The notes: a model not told the origin generated them from the sequence alone. Counted from the stretch's first letter, positions 6,877-15,538 are shown. The stretch: 17,736 bases of DNA from Chloroflexota bacterium (GCA_024278255.1 JAJRTP010000298.1:1-17736); one strand, 5' to 3'. Made by a program: numbers and translations.

Positions 6877-6892
6877 TGTGACATTTATCACA
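6877..6892. promoter_or_regulatory. Perfect Crp/Fnr-family binding palindrome
   Basis: TGTGACATTTATCACA fits TGTGA-N6-TCACA exactly, the consensus for Crp and close to that of other Crp/Fnr-family regulators. Its distance from the candidate -10 (6826-6831) is near that of class I activation sites. It most likely serves the leftward sulfur operon, linking it to redox or carbon status, but the rightward gene at 7057 is also possible. No Crp/Fnr gene lies in the window. Confidence 0.5.
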
Positions 6893-6924
6893 TATGGATT
6901 TTGGGGGAGGTACGGGCTTCCTAA

Positions 6925-6987
6925 AGTGCCTGGCACGGGGTATACGATCTTTGGTAATTGAGCAGCTAAAACCCCGTGCCAGGCACT
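6925..6987. repeat. Perfect 17-bp inverted repeat with palindromic arms
   Basis: The arms (6925-6941 and 6971-6987) are perfectly complementary around a 29-base loop. Each arm contains an 11-base palindrome (GTGCCTGGCAC at 6926-6936; GTGCCAGGCAC at 6976-6986). It lies in the 286-base gap between divergent genes, between the Crp/Fnr-type site and the rightward gene, so it is not placed as a terminator for either. It belongs to the same design as the hairpins at 9632, 15458 and 17220. Confidence 0.8.
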
Positions 6988-7056
6988 ACCCGGTATTTGA
7001 GAAACGGCCGTAAACGAGGTAATATACGCTGAGTGCGTAATGGGAAGGAACGTAAT

Positions 7057-7878
7057 ATGAGCGAGCAATCAATGGAAAATGGTGATGGAGCCAGCCCGGT
7101 TTCTGAGGAACATATCGCCTTTACGACTCAATTTAGTGATAATCTTGAAGTGCAGGCCAACACGACGCTGGAGGGAACGGCCGTACCCGCAGAACACGAT
7201 CCCTTTGATGCTTTTGTCCGCCTGGTAATTGGCACCGGCCTGGTCGGGGTAGAAGAATTGGGCCGCTACCTGCAAGAGTGGGAAAAAACAGCCCGTGAGG
7301 AAGAAGGACAAATAACCCCAGACCAGGAAGACACTCAGGCGGCCGTTATCCGTTATGCTGTATTGGGGGCACTTTTTGAAGCCAAAGATTTTGTAGAGGA
7401 GAGCGCCTCTCAATTAAGTCAGACGGCGGAAAATTTGGGGCACGCCATTGCCCACACGGCTCAACCAGTCACAAATAGCCGTTTCTTCCAGCCCATCCAA
7501 AAACAATTTAATACTTTGGTAAAGCGCGGCGAGGAAAAATTGACGCCTCTGGTAGCGCGGGGCCGGCGTGAAGACCCGGCGACACGGGCGTTAGCTCGTG
7601 AAGCCATTACACAGGCTGTGGATGAAGTCATTGAATATCTGGCCGAGAATGAAGAAGTAACGGAATTGATTCAGCAGCAAAGCATGGGGATGGCTACCGA
7701 AGTAGTGGAAGATGTGCGCACTCGCACGGTGACAGCCGATACTGTTTTGGAACACTTTACGCGACGGCTGGCTCGGCGGCGGCCGCGGGAAAAATTGCCG
7801 CCACCCTCCCCGGAAATATTGGCTTATTCGGAACGCCTGGCCCGGCAAATGAAGCAATTCAGTGAAGATAACCAATAA
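7057..7878 (+). CDS. Conserved hypothetical protein, partner of an RDD membrane protein
   Basis: I do not recognise a named function for this 273-residue protein. The first 50 residues are acidic and probably disordered. Two mostly helical regions follow (about 50-125 and 175-245). The stretch from VTELIQQQSMGMATEVV (about 201-217) through ADTVLEHFTRRLARR (about 227-241) resembles a segment I recall from other bacterial proteins encoded next to RDD-family genes. There is no signal peptide or clear membrane helix. The ATG at 7057 was chosen over the GTG at 7033 because GGGAAGGA lies about 7 bases upstream. Its stop codon is directly followed by the ATG of the RDD gene, implying translational coupling and a joint role at the membrane. 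Confidence 0.75.
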   Translation: MSEQSMENGDGASPVSEEHIAFTTQFSDNLEVQANTTLEGTAVPAEHDPFDAFVRLVIGTGLVGVEELGRYLQEWEKTAREEEGQITPDQEDTQAAVIRYAVLGALFEAKDFVEESASQLSQTAENLGHAIAHTAQPVTNSRFFQPIQKQFNTLVKRGEEKLTPLVARGRREDPATRALAREAITQAVDEVIEYLAENEEVTELIQQQSMGMATEVVEDVRTRTVTADTVLEHFTRRLARRRPREKLPPPSPEILAYSERLARQMKQFSEDNQ

Positions 7879-8400
7879 ATGAAAAAGAAACCGAAAACGC
7901 TGCAAGGGCATTATGCCGGTTTTATCACGCGCTTTTTTGCCTTTGTGATAGATATTATTATCGTTATGACCATTACTACGGTTACGGCCGTTGTCTTGAC
8001 TTTGATCATCAATTTCTTTGATTTAGCTCCTGTAGAAAATTCAGCATCCTTTGATTCCAGGAACATTATGTTGTGGTTGATCTTTACTTTTAATTTTGTC
8101 TTGTTTTTTGGCTATTTTATCTTTTTTTGGATGACGTCAGGCCAGACGCCGGGTAAAGGGTTTATGGGGGTGCGGGTGATTGGTGTGAATGGACGGCCGT
8201 TAACCTTTTTTCAGGCGGTGGTGCGGCTTATTGGCTACTGGATTTCTGCCCTGGCCTTCTTCCTGGGCTTTTTATGGATAACTATTGATGACCAGCGGCA
8301 GGGCTGGCACGATACGATGGCCCGTACTTACGTCATCTACTCCTGGAAAGCGACGCTCCATCCCGAATTTCTGAGCCGCTGGCGTCAACGCAGCTCTTAA
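7879..8400 (+). CDS. RDD-family membrane protein
   Basis: This 173-residue protein has three membrane segments (about 18-46, 62-84 and 113-138). The RDD pattern is visible as GFITRFFAFVIDIIIV near the N-terminus, then SGQTPGKGFMGVRVIG (87-102) and QGWHDTMARTYVIY (141-154). RDD proteins are integral membrane proteins of mixed or unknown function; some have been linked to ion transport. Translation starts at the base after the upstream stop codon. Its TAA at 8398-8400 overlaps the TAA of the opposing aminotransferase gene through the shared palindrome TTAA, so the two genes converge with a 4-base overlap. Confidence 0.88.
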   Translation: MKKKPKTLQGHYAGFITRFFAFVIDIIIVMTITTVTAVVLTLIINFFDLAPVENSASFDSRNIMLWLIFTFNFVLFFGYFIFFWMTSGQTPGKGFMGVRVIGVNGRPLTFFQAVVRLIGYWISALAFFLGFLWITIDDQRQGWHDTMARTYVIYSWKATLHPEFLSRWRQRSS

Positions 8401-9554
8401 CCCCGTAATTTTTGCAATCGTTCGGCCGCTTCAACCAGCATCTCATCCGTTTTGCAAAAGGCGAAGCGGGCCAGAGACGCGCCGTCGGCCGGGTCGTGAT
8501 AGAAGGCGCTGGGGGGAATAGCAGCTACGCCGACTTCTGTGGTTAGGTAGCGGCAAAAAGCTACATCATTCTCGAAGCCGAAGGGGCTGATGTCTACCAG
8601 AACGAAGTAGGTGCCGGCCGGTTGGATGGGGGTCAGACCGGCCGCCTGCAAGCCCGCCATGAGTAAGTCCCGTTTGCCCTGGTAAAGCTGGCTGAGGCCG
8701 GTGTAATAGCTGTCGTTGGTGGACACGGCCGTAGCCGCTCCTTCCTGTAACGGCGCCGCCCCGCAAAATGTGGCAAACTGGAACGCCCGGAAAATCGCCT
8801 GCGTCAGTTCCGGCCGGGCCATCGTCCAGCCCACCTTCCAGCCGGTGACGCTGAATGTTTTGCCCAGGCTGGAGACGGTGATGGTGCGTCCGGCCATGCC
8901 GGGGAAGGAAGCGAGGGTGTGATGGGTACGGCCGTCGAACACAATATGCTCATACACCTCATCCGTCAGGGCCAGCACATCATACTTTTGGCACAAGTCG
9001 GCAATCAACTGCAACTCGGCGCGGCTGAACACTTTGCCCGTGGGATTGTGCGGCGTATTGACAATAATCAGCCGCGTTCGGTCATTAAACAGCGCCGCCA
9101 ACTCATCCGGATCAATCGCCCAATCCGGCTGGCGCAGCGTGTAAAAGCGGGGAATCCCCCCGGCAATCTGGATGGAAGGCACGTAAGAGTCATAGTACGG
9201 TTCAAAGACAATTACTTCGTCGCCGGGATTGACCACGCCCAGCACGGTGGCAAAGATAGCCTGGGTAGCGCCGACGGTCACATTAATTTCCGTGAGGGGA
9301 TTAAACGTCAGATCGTACTGTCGCTGCATCTTTGCCGCCAGAGCGCGGCGCAGACTGAGCTGCCCGCTGCCCGGCGCGTACTGGTTCACGTCGGCCAGAA
9401 TTGCGTCCACGCCGGCCTGCTTCACAAAATCAGGCGCAGCAAAATCGGGTGATCCCTGGCCCAGGTTGATGGCCCCATGTTCGCGGGCCAATGCCGTCAT
9501 TTCCGTAAAAATAGTGGTGCCAAAACCGCTGACTCGTTCTGCCATAAATTCCAT
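8397..9554 (-). CDS. Class I/II PLP-dependent aminotransferase (methionine/glutamine/kynurenine-type)
   Basis: This 385-residue protein is a full-length fold-type I aminotransferase. Visible markers are INLGQGSPDF (29-38), NTPHNPTGK (166-174, Asn170), TDEVYEH (197-203, Asp198 and Tyr201), the PLP lysine Lys232 in SSLGKTFSVTGWK, and Arg near 367 in LARFAF for the substrate carboxylate. The GQGSPDF start and the GKTFSVTGWKVGW loop place it near the YbdL/kynurenine aminotransferase-glutamine transaminase K group, which prefers methionine, glutamine or aromatic amino acids. The ATG at 9554 follows GGAAGGTG; Met4 (9545) is an alternative. Transcription converges on the RDD gene. A nitrilase-family omega-amidase candidate lies at 14662-15453, the usual partner of glutamine transaminases. 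The exact substrate cannot be read from sequence. Confidence 0.87.
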   Translation of the reverse strand: MEFMAERVSGFGTTIFTEMTALAREHGAINLGQGSPDFAAPDFVKQAGVDAILADVNQYAPGSGQLSLRRALAAKMQRQYDLTFNPLTEINVTVGATQAIFATVLGVVNPGDEVIVFEPYYDSYVPSIQIAGGIPRFYTLRQPDWAIDPDELAALFNDRTRLIIVNTPHNPTGKVFSRAELQLIADLCQKYDVLALTDEVYEHIVFDGRTHHTLASFPGMAGRTITVSSLGKTFSVTGWKVGWTMARPELTQAIFRAFQFATFCGAAPLQEGAATAVSTNDSYYTGLSQLYQGKRDLLMAGLQAAGLTPIQPAGTYFVLVDISPFGFENDVAFCRYLTTEVGVAAIPPSAFYHDPADGASLARFAFCKTDEMLVEAAERLQKLRG

Positions 9555-9631
9555 GTCACACCTTCCTGGTATTATTGCTTAAGTTTTTAGATTGTGGCAG
9601 AGGCGGGGGAGATGTGCAAGTCTGGGCCGTC

Positions 9632-9664
9632 AGGTGCGACGCACTTTTGCAGTGCGTCGCACCT
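9632..9664. terminator. Hairpin after the kinase gene, palindromic-arm type
   Basis: Perfect 14-bp arms (9632-9645 and 9651-9664) surround a 5-base loop, 8 bases past the kinase stop codon. Each arm contains an 11-base palindrome, GTGCGACGCAC and GTGCGTCGCAC. The loop-proximal core GCACTTTTGCAGTGC matches the hairpin at 15458-15492 at 14 of 15 bases. No U-tract follows on either strand. It probably marks the 3' end of the kinase transcript, but it may equally be a dispersed repeat. Confidence 0.65.
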
Positions 9665-9672
9665 ATGGGCGC

Positions 9673-12600
9673 TCAGGGAGCCAATGTCAGACAGTCATTC
9701 TCGTCCAGGTATTGCTCGCATTCATCTGGTGAGAGGTAACGGAGGCGGGGCAGCAGACGTAAGGCGCGGTCAAATAATGTCTGGATGGTCTCCAGGGTGT
9801 TGAGACGGATGGTTCTGTCTGTGCTGGCGGTGGCCAGGATACGGCCGTCCGGACTGAATAGGACACTGTTAACCGGGCCGGTATGCCCGGTACTATCGCG
9901 CACAATATCCCCGGAAGCAATATCCCACAGCTTAACGGTATTGTCCAGACTGGCCGAGGCTAACCGGGCGCCGTCCTGGCTGAAGGCCACGCTTTGCACG
10001 GCCCCGGTGTGCCCTGTTAACGTTTTGCTGACCTGACCGGTTTCTAAATCCCAGATTTTGATGGTGTTGTCATTACCGGCTGTCGCCAAAATAGCGCCGT
10101 CCGGGCTGAAGGCGACGTCATTCACCGCGCCTTCGTGTCCTGGCAACGTCCACTTCATCTCCCCGGTTTCTGCGTCCCGGACAACGGCCGTGCCATCGGC
10201 CATTGCCGTGACAAACAGGGACTCATCAGCGCTGAAGCGGATAGCGTTGATGGGCGTCTCTGTTTCAATGGTACGCACGAGATCGTGAGTCAACACATCC
10301 CAAAAGCGTATGACGCCATCGGCGTTGACTGTGACCAGTTGCGTACTGTCAGCGATGAAGGCCAGATCGTTGACTTTATCGGGATGGGCCAGTAAGGGCA
10401 AGACAATCTCTTCCGTATTCATATCCCAAAGACGGGCAATGTGATCATCGCTGGCAGTAGCCAGCAGGCTGCCACCTGGTTGGAAGGCCAGGGCATTGAT
10501 CTTTTGGCTGTGATCCCGGAACCAGTAGAGGCGCTGGTTGTCGCCTGTCTGCCAGACCCAGGCAGCCTTGTCATCTCCGGCGGCGGCAATGAGGGAGCCA
10601 TCATCGTTAAAGGCCAGAGCCAGAATAGCGGCACGGGGGCCAGTGATGATTTGCGGCGTCAGGCCGGGCTGCGTGTCCCAGATTTTGGCGGTGGCATCCT
10701 GGCTGGCGGTGGCCAGGCGTTCCCCATCCGGGCTGAAGGCCACGGCCGTAACCCCACCCGTATGCTGCGAAATCGTAAACAGCGCTTCATGCGTGTCCGC
10801 GTCCCACACCTTTGCCGTGCCATCTGCCCCGGCCGTACTGATAAACTGACCGTCCGGGCTGAAAACAGCATCATTAACCTGGCTGGCATGACCGGACAGG
10901 GTAGCAACGAGTTCACCCGTGGTGGCATCCCAAATTTTAGCCAGTCCGTTGCTGTGGCCGGTGATCAATTGGGTGCTGTCCTGATTGAATCTGATACTGG
11001 TGACGACGATTGGTTTGCCCGACTCCTCGTCCAGAACGGCATTGATGGGGTATAAGATGCTGCCTGTATCCGGGTTGCGCACAATGATACGGCCGTCTTC
11101 ACTGCTGCTGGCCAGATATTGCCCATCCGGGCTGTAGGCCACCCCGGTTATGGGGGCATCGTGCCCCTTCAACAGAATGATCGATTGGCGGTTGGTTACA
11201 TCCCAAATCTGCATGTCCTGGTTATCGGCGGCCACAGCTATGAGCGTACTGTCCGGGCTGAAAGCAATGTCCCGAATGGGAACACCGCGAATGAAAGTAG
11301 TGATATATTTGCCGTTTTCCCCATTCCAAAGGATGACAAAGCCATCGTCGCCGCCGGAAGTCAGATATTGCCCATCCGGGCTGAAAGCCAGCGCGTTAAC
11401 GGGGCGGGCATGACCGCCGGCCAGGGTGGCAATTTCCTGCCCACTGGCGGCATCCCATATTTTGACGTCGTTGTCGCTGCTGACGGTGGCAATCCGGCTG
11501 CCATCCGGCGAGTAAGCGATGTCGTTGATGCTGTCCGTGTGCCCGGTGAGGGTGCGTTTTAGCTGGATGGCTTGCAGGGCGCTTTGCAAGGCATTTTCGG
11601 CAGCCGGCGGCGGTATGTCTCCTTCAGTTTGGGGGATGTTGACCGCTTCCAGGGCCAGCAGCAAACTCAGCGGCGGATCGCTGCCCAGTTGGCGCAGGGC
11701 AATGCCGGCCAATTCGCGGGAGCGGACTTCGCGGGCGGTTTTTTCGGCCTCACTTTCATTTTGCAGGGCGATGGCATTGGCGGTGGCCAGAGCAACGGCA
11801 TTGGCGTCTGAGGTGGCGCGGGCATTGAGCGCTTCCTGGGCGGCGGCTTCGGCGTTGGCCTGCTGGTTGCGGGCGTCAGCTTCGGCGGTGGCCCGGGCAT
11901 TGGCGTCGGCTTCGGCCGTGGCGCGGGCGGCGTCGGCTTGATTTTGGCTGGTTACGGCCGTTTCCTGGGCACTGACGGCGGCTGCTTCATTGGCGCGGGC
12001 AGTTGCCGCGATCCATTGAGCTTCCCGGCTGCTGTTAGTGGCCGAGATGGCCGCCACCAAAGCGGCAATGATAGCTATCGCCAAGGCAATGGCCAGCCAG
12101 GTCAGCCACTGGGCGTACCGTTGGGTGGCTGCGGCCCGTTCCCGTTCCAGGCGCTCCTGCTCTGCTCGTTCCTGCTGCTGCTGACGCAGGGCCAAACTGG
12201 CTTCGATGTAACGGACTTCCTCCTGGCTTAAATAATCCTGCCGGTCAGCCAGCCAGCCTTCTGCTTCAGCCAAAATAGCGCCGCGCAGCAAGGCGGCCTC
12301 ATCCTGGTCGCTCATCTGCCATTGACGCAGTGCCGCCCGCAGCCGGTCTTGCCAGGCGCGGAAGCTGCGGTCTTCCTGCATCCATCGGCGCAACTGCCCC
12401 CAGCCGCGAATCAGGGCTTCGTGGACGACTTCCACTGTTTCTTCACCGGCGGGATTGCGGCTGGTGACGACGAGGCGTTTGTCGGCCAGGGTTTGCACCA
12501 ACTGCCAGTTTTCTTCGCCCAATTCAGAACGGGTGGCCGGGCGGCGGGTATCTTCGGTTCCGGCGCCGGGACGTACCATCTGGATGAAGATGCGGTGGGC

Positions 12601-14445
12601 CTGTTCTTGCTGGGTCTCGTTTAATTTGCCGTATTCCTCGTCCGCATAACGGGCCAGCGCCCCTTCGACGCCGCCGATTTCTGCGTAACCTTCGTGGGAG
12701 AGACGGCCGTCACTCGGTTTCTCCCATAATTCCGTCAGAGCAAATTCCAGCAGAGGCAGGTTGCCCGGCTCGTTGCCCACATCGTCCAGAATACGGGCTA
12801 CCAGGCCGGTCTCGAACAGGACGCCTTGCTTGCGCGCCGGATTGGCAATGGCCCGGCTCAGTTCGCGCCGGGTCATCGGGCCGAGTTTGATGTCGCTGTC
12901 TTGCAACGTGTCGGCAAATTCACGATGGGTCAGGGCCTGGCTGAGGAAGTCGGTGCGCAGGGTGATGACCAGCCGGAATGAAGGGTCGCCCTGGAAGGAT
13001 TGGATGTCCACCATGTCCAGCAGCACATCCAAAAAGCGGGTGCGAATCTCCGGGTTGTGGCAAAGCGTGTACAGTTCTTCAAATTGGTCAATGACCAGCA
13101 GGATTTTATTAATTTCAGGATTGGAGGCCAGAATGCGTTGGATGATGTCGTTGAATTGAATAGCGCCATCGGCCAGACCCTGAGCCAGTTTGGTTTGTTC
13201 CTGGCTCTGGTCGGTCTGGCTCATGGCGGGTTCCAGGGGGGAGATCAGGGCGTTGGCCAGGGCACGGAAGGGCTGGTTTTCGGGGCGCATGGGGATGATG
13301 AGCCAGCCGTCTTCTTGGCGCAGCTCAGGTATCAGCCCGGCAAAGACGACGGAGGATTTACCGCTGCCGGACGGCCCCATGACGGCGACGAAGGGTTGGT
13401 TGGCTACGGCCGTTTGCAAGCGTTCGGTGAAGGCTTCACGGCCGTAAAACACGGGGGCATCTTCTTCCCGGAACTGGTACAGACCGCGATAGGGACAGGC
13501 CATATCGCCGGCTATAAAGTGGCTGCGTACCGGGGTGAATGGTTCGTCGTCTACCTGGGGTGGTTCGGCGATGGTGGTGATGCCTACGGCCGTGACCAGT
13601 TGATCAGAAGTGAGGCCGGTGGCTTGCTGCAAAGCGCGAGCCAAATCCCCGGCAGTCTGGTAACGGTCATCCGGCTCTTTTTCCAGCACTTTGTAGAGGA
13701 CTTCCTCTACGGCCGGGGGAATGCCGGGCTTAAAGGAAGCGGGTGGCGGCAAGGAGGCCTCGGCCTGCTGCCGCATCACATCATAAGGACTGTCGGAGGT
13801 GAAGGGCTGGCGGCCGGTAATCATCTCATAGAGGATGACGCCCAGGGAGTAGATGTCGCTGCGGGTATCACCTCGCTTGGCCCTGGCCTGCTCCGGCGAC
13901 ATGTAGGCTGGCGTCCCGGCAATCATGCCGGTCATGGTGAAGGTTGGCGTGCCGCGCATCCGGGCAATACCAAAGTCGGTGAGGACAACTTGTCCTTCGT
14001 TGGTAAACATGATGTTGGCCGGTTTAATGTCCCGGTGAATCATACCGCGCACGTGGGCGTAATCAATGGCGCTGGCCAGATTGGTAATAATGAGGCTGGT
14101 TTCTTCCAGGGTGAAAGGTTCATCGCTCAAACTGCGCACGTCCAGTTCCGCATTGAGCGTGGGGCCAGCGATGAATTCCATCACCATGTAGTATAATTCG
14201 TTTTCCACGGCAAAATCGTAAACCTGGACGATGTGGGGATGGCGCAGACGGGCCACGGAAGCGGCTTCCCGTTCAAAGCGCTGTACAAATTCATCTTCTT
14301 CGGCCAGGTGGGCGTGCATAACCTTGACGGCGACGTATCGATCCAGACTAGGCTGGTACGCTTTGTAGACGCGGGCCATGCCGCCGCTGCCTATTCTGGC
14401 GTATAATTTGTATTTACCGAGGGTGGTACCGGTGAGATCGTTCAT
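9673..14445 (-). CDS. Ser/Thr protein kinase - STAND NTPase - transmembrane - 14x WD40 protein
   Basis: This is a single 1590-residue frame. Residues 10-275 are a Hanks-type kinase with a glycine loop (GSGGMARV, 19-26), Lys41, HRDIKPAN (137-144), DFG (157-159) and SPE (183-185), so it is predicted active. Residues about 317-690 are a STAND/AAA-type NTPase with CPYRGLYQF, Walker A GPSGSGKSS (357-365) and Walker B KILLVIDQFEELY (447-459). A helix at about 780-803 looks membrane-spanning. It is preceded by a charged Gln/Glu/Arg coiled coil and followed by an Ala-rich linker (811-905) with ATAEADA repeats. WD40 repeats fill about 962-1555; I count 14, enough for two seven-bladed propellers. The protein likely senses or scaffolds a partner through WD40 and signals by phosphorylation. 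Which side of the membrane the propellers occupy is unclear. No substrate or phosphatase gene is adjacent. Confidence 0.9.
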   Translation of the reverse strand: MNDLTGTTLGKYKLYARIGSGGMARVYKAYQPSLDRYVAVKVMHAHLAEEDEFVQRFEREAASVARLRHPHIVQVYDFAVENELYYMVMEFIAGPTLNAELDVRSLSDEPFTLEETSLIITNLASAIDYAHVRGMIHRDIKPANIMFTNEGQVVLTDFGIARMRGTPTFTMTGMIAGTPAYMSPEQARAKRGDTRSDIYSLGVILYEMITGRQPFTSDSPYDVMRQQAEASLPPPASFKPGIPPAVEEVLYKVLEKEPDDRYQTAGDLARALQQATGLTSDQLVTAVGITTIAEPPQVDDEPFTPVRSHFIAGDMACPYRGLYQFREEDAPVFYGREAFTERLQTAVANQPFVAVMGPSGSGKSSVVFAGLIPELRQEDGWLIIPMRPENQPFRALANALISPLEPAMSQTDQSQEQTKLAQGLADGAIQFNDIIQRILASNPEINKILLVIDQFEELYTLCHNPEIRTRFLDVLLDMVDIQSFQGDPSFRLVITLRTDFLSQALTHREFADTLQDSDIKLGPMTRRELSRAIANPARKQGVLFETGLVARILDDVGNEPGNLPLLEFALTELWEKPSDGRLSHEGYAEIGGVEGALARYADEEYGKLNETQQEQAHRIFIQMVRPGAGTEDTRRPATRSELGEENWQLVQTLADKRLVVTSRNPAGEETVEVVHEALIRGWGQLRRWMQEDRSFRAWQDRLRAALRQWQMSDQDEAALLRGAILAEAEGWLADRQDYLSQEEVRYIEASLALRQQQQERAEQERLERERAAATQRYAQWLTWLAIALAIAIIAALVAAISATNSSREAQWIAATARANEAAAVSAQETAVTSQNQADAARATAEADANARATAEADARNQQANAEAAAQEALNARATSDANAVALATANAIALQNESEAEKTAREVRSRELAGIALRQLGSDPPLSLLLALEAVNIPQTEGDIPPPAAENALQSALQAIQLKRTLTGHTDSINDIAYSPDGSRIATVSSDNDVKIWDAASGQEIATLAGGHARPVNALAFSPDGQYLTSGGDDGFVILWNGENGKYITTFIRGVPIRDIAFSPDSTLIAVAADNQDMQIWDVTNRQSIILLKGHDAPITGVAYSPDGQYLASSSEDGRIIVRNPDTGSILYPINAVLDEESGKPIVVTSIRFNQDSTQLITGHSNGLAKIWDATTGELVATLSGHASQVNDAVFSPDGQFISTAGADGTAKVWDADTHEALFTISQHTGGVTAVAFSPDGERLATASQDATAKIWDTQPGLTPQIITGPRAAILALAFNDDGSLIAAAGDDKAAWVWQTGDNQRLYWFRDHSQKINALAFQPGGSLLATASDDHIARLWDMNTEEIVLPLLAHPDKVNDLAFIADSTQLVTVNADGVIRFWDVLTHDLVRTIETETPINAIRFSADESLFVTAMADGTAVVRDAETGEMKWTLPGHEGAVNDVAFSPDGAILATAGNDNTIKIWDLETGQVSKTLTGHTGAVQSVAFSQDGARLASASLDNTVKLWDIASGDIVRDSTGHTGPVNSVLFSPDGRILATASTDRTIRLNTLETIQTLFDRALRLLPRLRYLSPDECEQYLDENDCLTLAP

Positions 14446-14661
14446 CTGGGTTTGTTCTCACGGCTGCCAGGCGGTACTGCTGCAGGGTGGCAGTTTAGGC
14501 TATCTATATTGGGAACGCGGACACAGTAAGGCACTACGTTTCACTACGAAAGTTATTATAGCAGGAAAAATGGGGGGATGGAAGATGGCGGATGACATGG
14601 TGGCAAGGTGACATGGTGAGGGGGTGAGGGGTGAGAGATACGCAATAGGTGGAGGATGATT
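14446..14661. other. Intergenic region between divergent kinase and nitrilase genes
   Basis: This gap must hold promoters for both genes. On the minus strand TATAAT (14555-14560) is a plausible -10 for the kinase, without a clear -35. Closer to the nitrilase gene, a 10-base direct repeat TGACATGGTG (14593-14602 and 14609-14618) runs into G-rich GGTGAG-type repeats. GGAGG at 14651-14655 is the nitrilase ribosome-binding site. No ORF or RNA gene is supported. Confidence 0.4.
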
Positions 14662-15453
14662 ATGAAGGTAACAATTTCGTTGGGGCAGATGGATGTGAAG
14701 CTGGGGCAGCCGGAGGCAAATCTGGCGATGGTGGCGGCGATGACGGCGGAGGCGGCGCGGCGGGGGTCGGACGTGGTGGTTTTCCCGGAGTTGTGGTCTA
14801 CGGGGTATGATTTGGAAAACGGGGCGCGGTATGCCACGGCCGTAACCGAAGGCATCTTTGCCGAAGCGGCGGCTTTGGCGCGACAGCATAGCATTGCCAT
14901 TCTGGGATCGTGTTTGTCGGATATGGGCGGGGGACAGGTGGGGAATACGGCCGTCTACTTTGACGCGGACGGCCGTATCCTGGGCCAGTACAGCAAGACG
15001 CACCTGTTCCGCCTGATGGACGAAGATCAGTTCTTAACGGCGGGGGATCATCTGACGCTGCTGGAGACGGGCTGGGGGAAGGCCGGGCTGGGCATCTGCT
15101 ATGATTTACGCTTCCCGGAACTGTTCCGGGCGTATGCCCTGGCCGGGGCGGAACTGATCTTTCTGCCATCGGAATGGCCGCATCCCCGCTTGAGGCACTG
15201 GCGCACCCTACTGCGAGCGCGGGCGATTGAGAATCAGATGTTTATGGTGGCTTGCAACCGGGTGGGGGAATCAAAGGGGACGCAGTTTTTTGGGCATTCC
15301 TGCATTCTTGATCCCTGGGGGGAGATTGTGGTGGAGGCAGGAGAGGCGGAGATGCTGGTTACGGCCGTGATTGATACAGCCCAGGTAGCCGAAGTGCGGG
15401 CCAAAATCCCTGTTTTTGCTGACCGAAGGCCGGCGTTGTATGGGACGGGGTAA
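14662..15453 (+). CDS. Carbon-nitrogen hydrolase, nitrilase superfamily (omega-amidase-like)
   Basis: This 263-residue protein has the full nitrilase triad: Glu43 (VVVFPELW), Lys112 (YSKTHLF) and Cys146 (GLGICYDLRFPEL). Cys-Tyr-Asp-Leu-Arg-Phe-Pro-Glu is typical of the Nit2/YafV omega-amidase and carbamoyl-hydrolase branch. These cytosolic enzymes hydrolyse short amides such as alpha-ketoglutaramate or alpha-ketosuccinamate. The ATG at 14662 is preferred over the one at 14656 because GGAGG at 14651-14655 is 6 bases from the former and touches the latter. Gln-type aminotransferases and omega-amidases are paired in many bacteria, and an aminotransferase of the right group lies at 8397-9554, although the kinase gene separates them. 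The hydrolase family is clear; the substrate is inferred. Confidence 0.87.
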   Translation: MKVTISLGQMDVKLGQPEANLAMVAAMTAEAARRGSDVVVFPELWSTGYDLENGARYATAVTEGIFAEAAALARQHSIAILGSCLSDMGGGQVGNTAVYFDADGRILGQYSKTHLFRLMDEDQFLTAGDHLTLLETGWGKAGLGICYDLRFPELFRAYALAGAELIFLPSEWPHPRLRHWRTLLRARAIENQMFMVACNRVGESKGTQFFGHSCILDPWGEIVVEAGEAEMLVTAVIDTAQVAEVRAKIPVFADRRPALYGTG

Positions 15454-15457
15454 GCGA

Positions 15458-15492
15458 TAAGTCCCCGGCACTTTGGCAGTGCCGGGGACTTA
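15458..15492. terminator. First hairpin of the convergent gap
   Basis: Fifteen-bp perfect arms (15458-15472 and 15478-15492) flank a 5-base loop, 5 bases past the nitrilase stop. The core is nearly identical to that of the hairpin at 9632-9664. The 11-base segments GTCCCCGGCAC and GTGCCGGGGAC are near-palindromes with one mismatch. It probably ends the rightward nitrilase transcript, although no U-tract follows. Confidence 0.65.
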
Positions 15493-15495
15493 AGT

Positions 15496-15534
15496 GCCCG
15501 CCCGCAAATAAGTTAGCGGAATTGGCGGGCGGGC
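15496..15534. terminator. Second hairpin of the convergent gap
   Basis: Ten-bp perfect GC-only arms (15496-15505, GCCCGCCCGC; 15525-15534) enclose a 19-base loop. It lies midway between the nitrilase and thiolase stop codons and could slow polymerase from either side. Confidence 0.6.
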
Positions 15535-15538
15535 TTCG

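Noticed and set aside
13000..14196. Rightward ORF of 398 codons opposite the kinase gene
   Set aside because: It is antisense to the intact kinase and STAND domains. It has no recognisable motif and arises from GC-rich codon bias.
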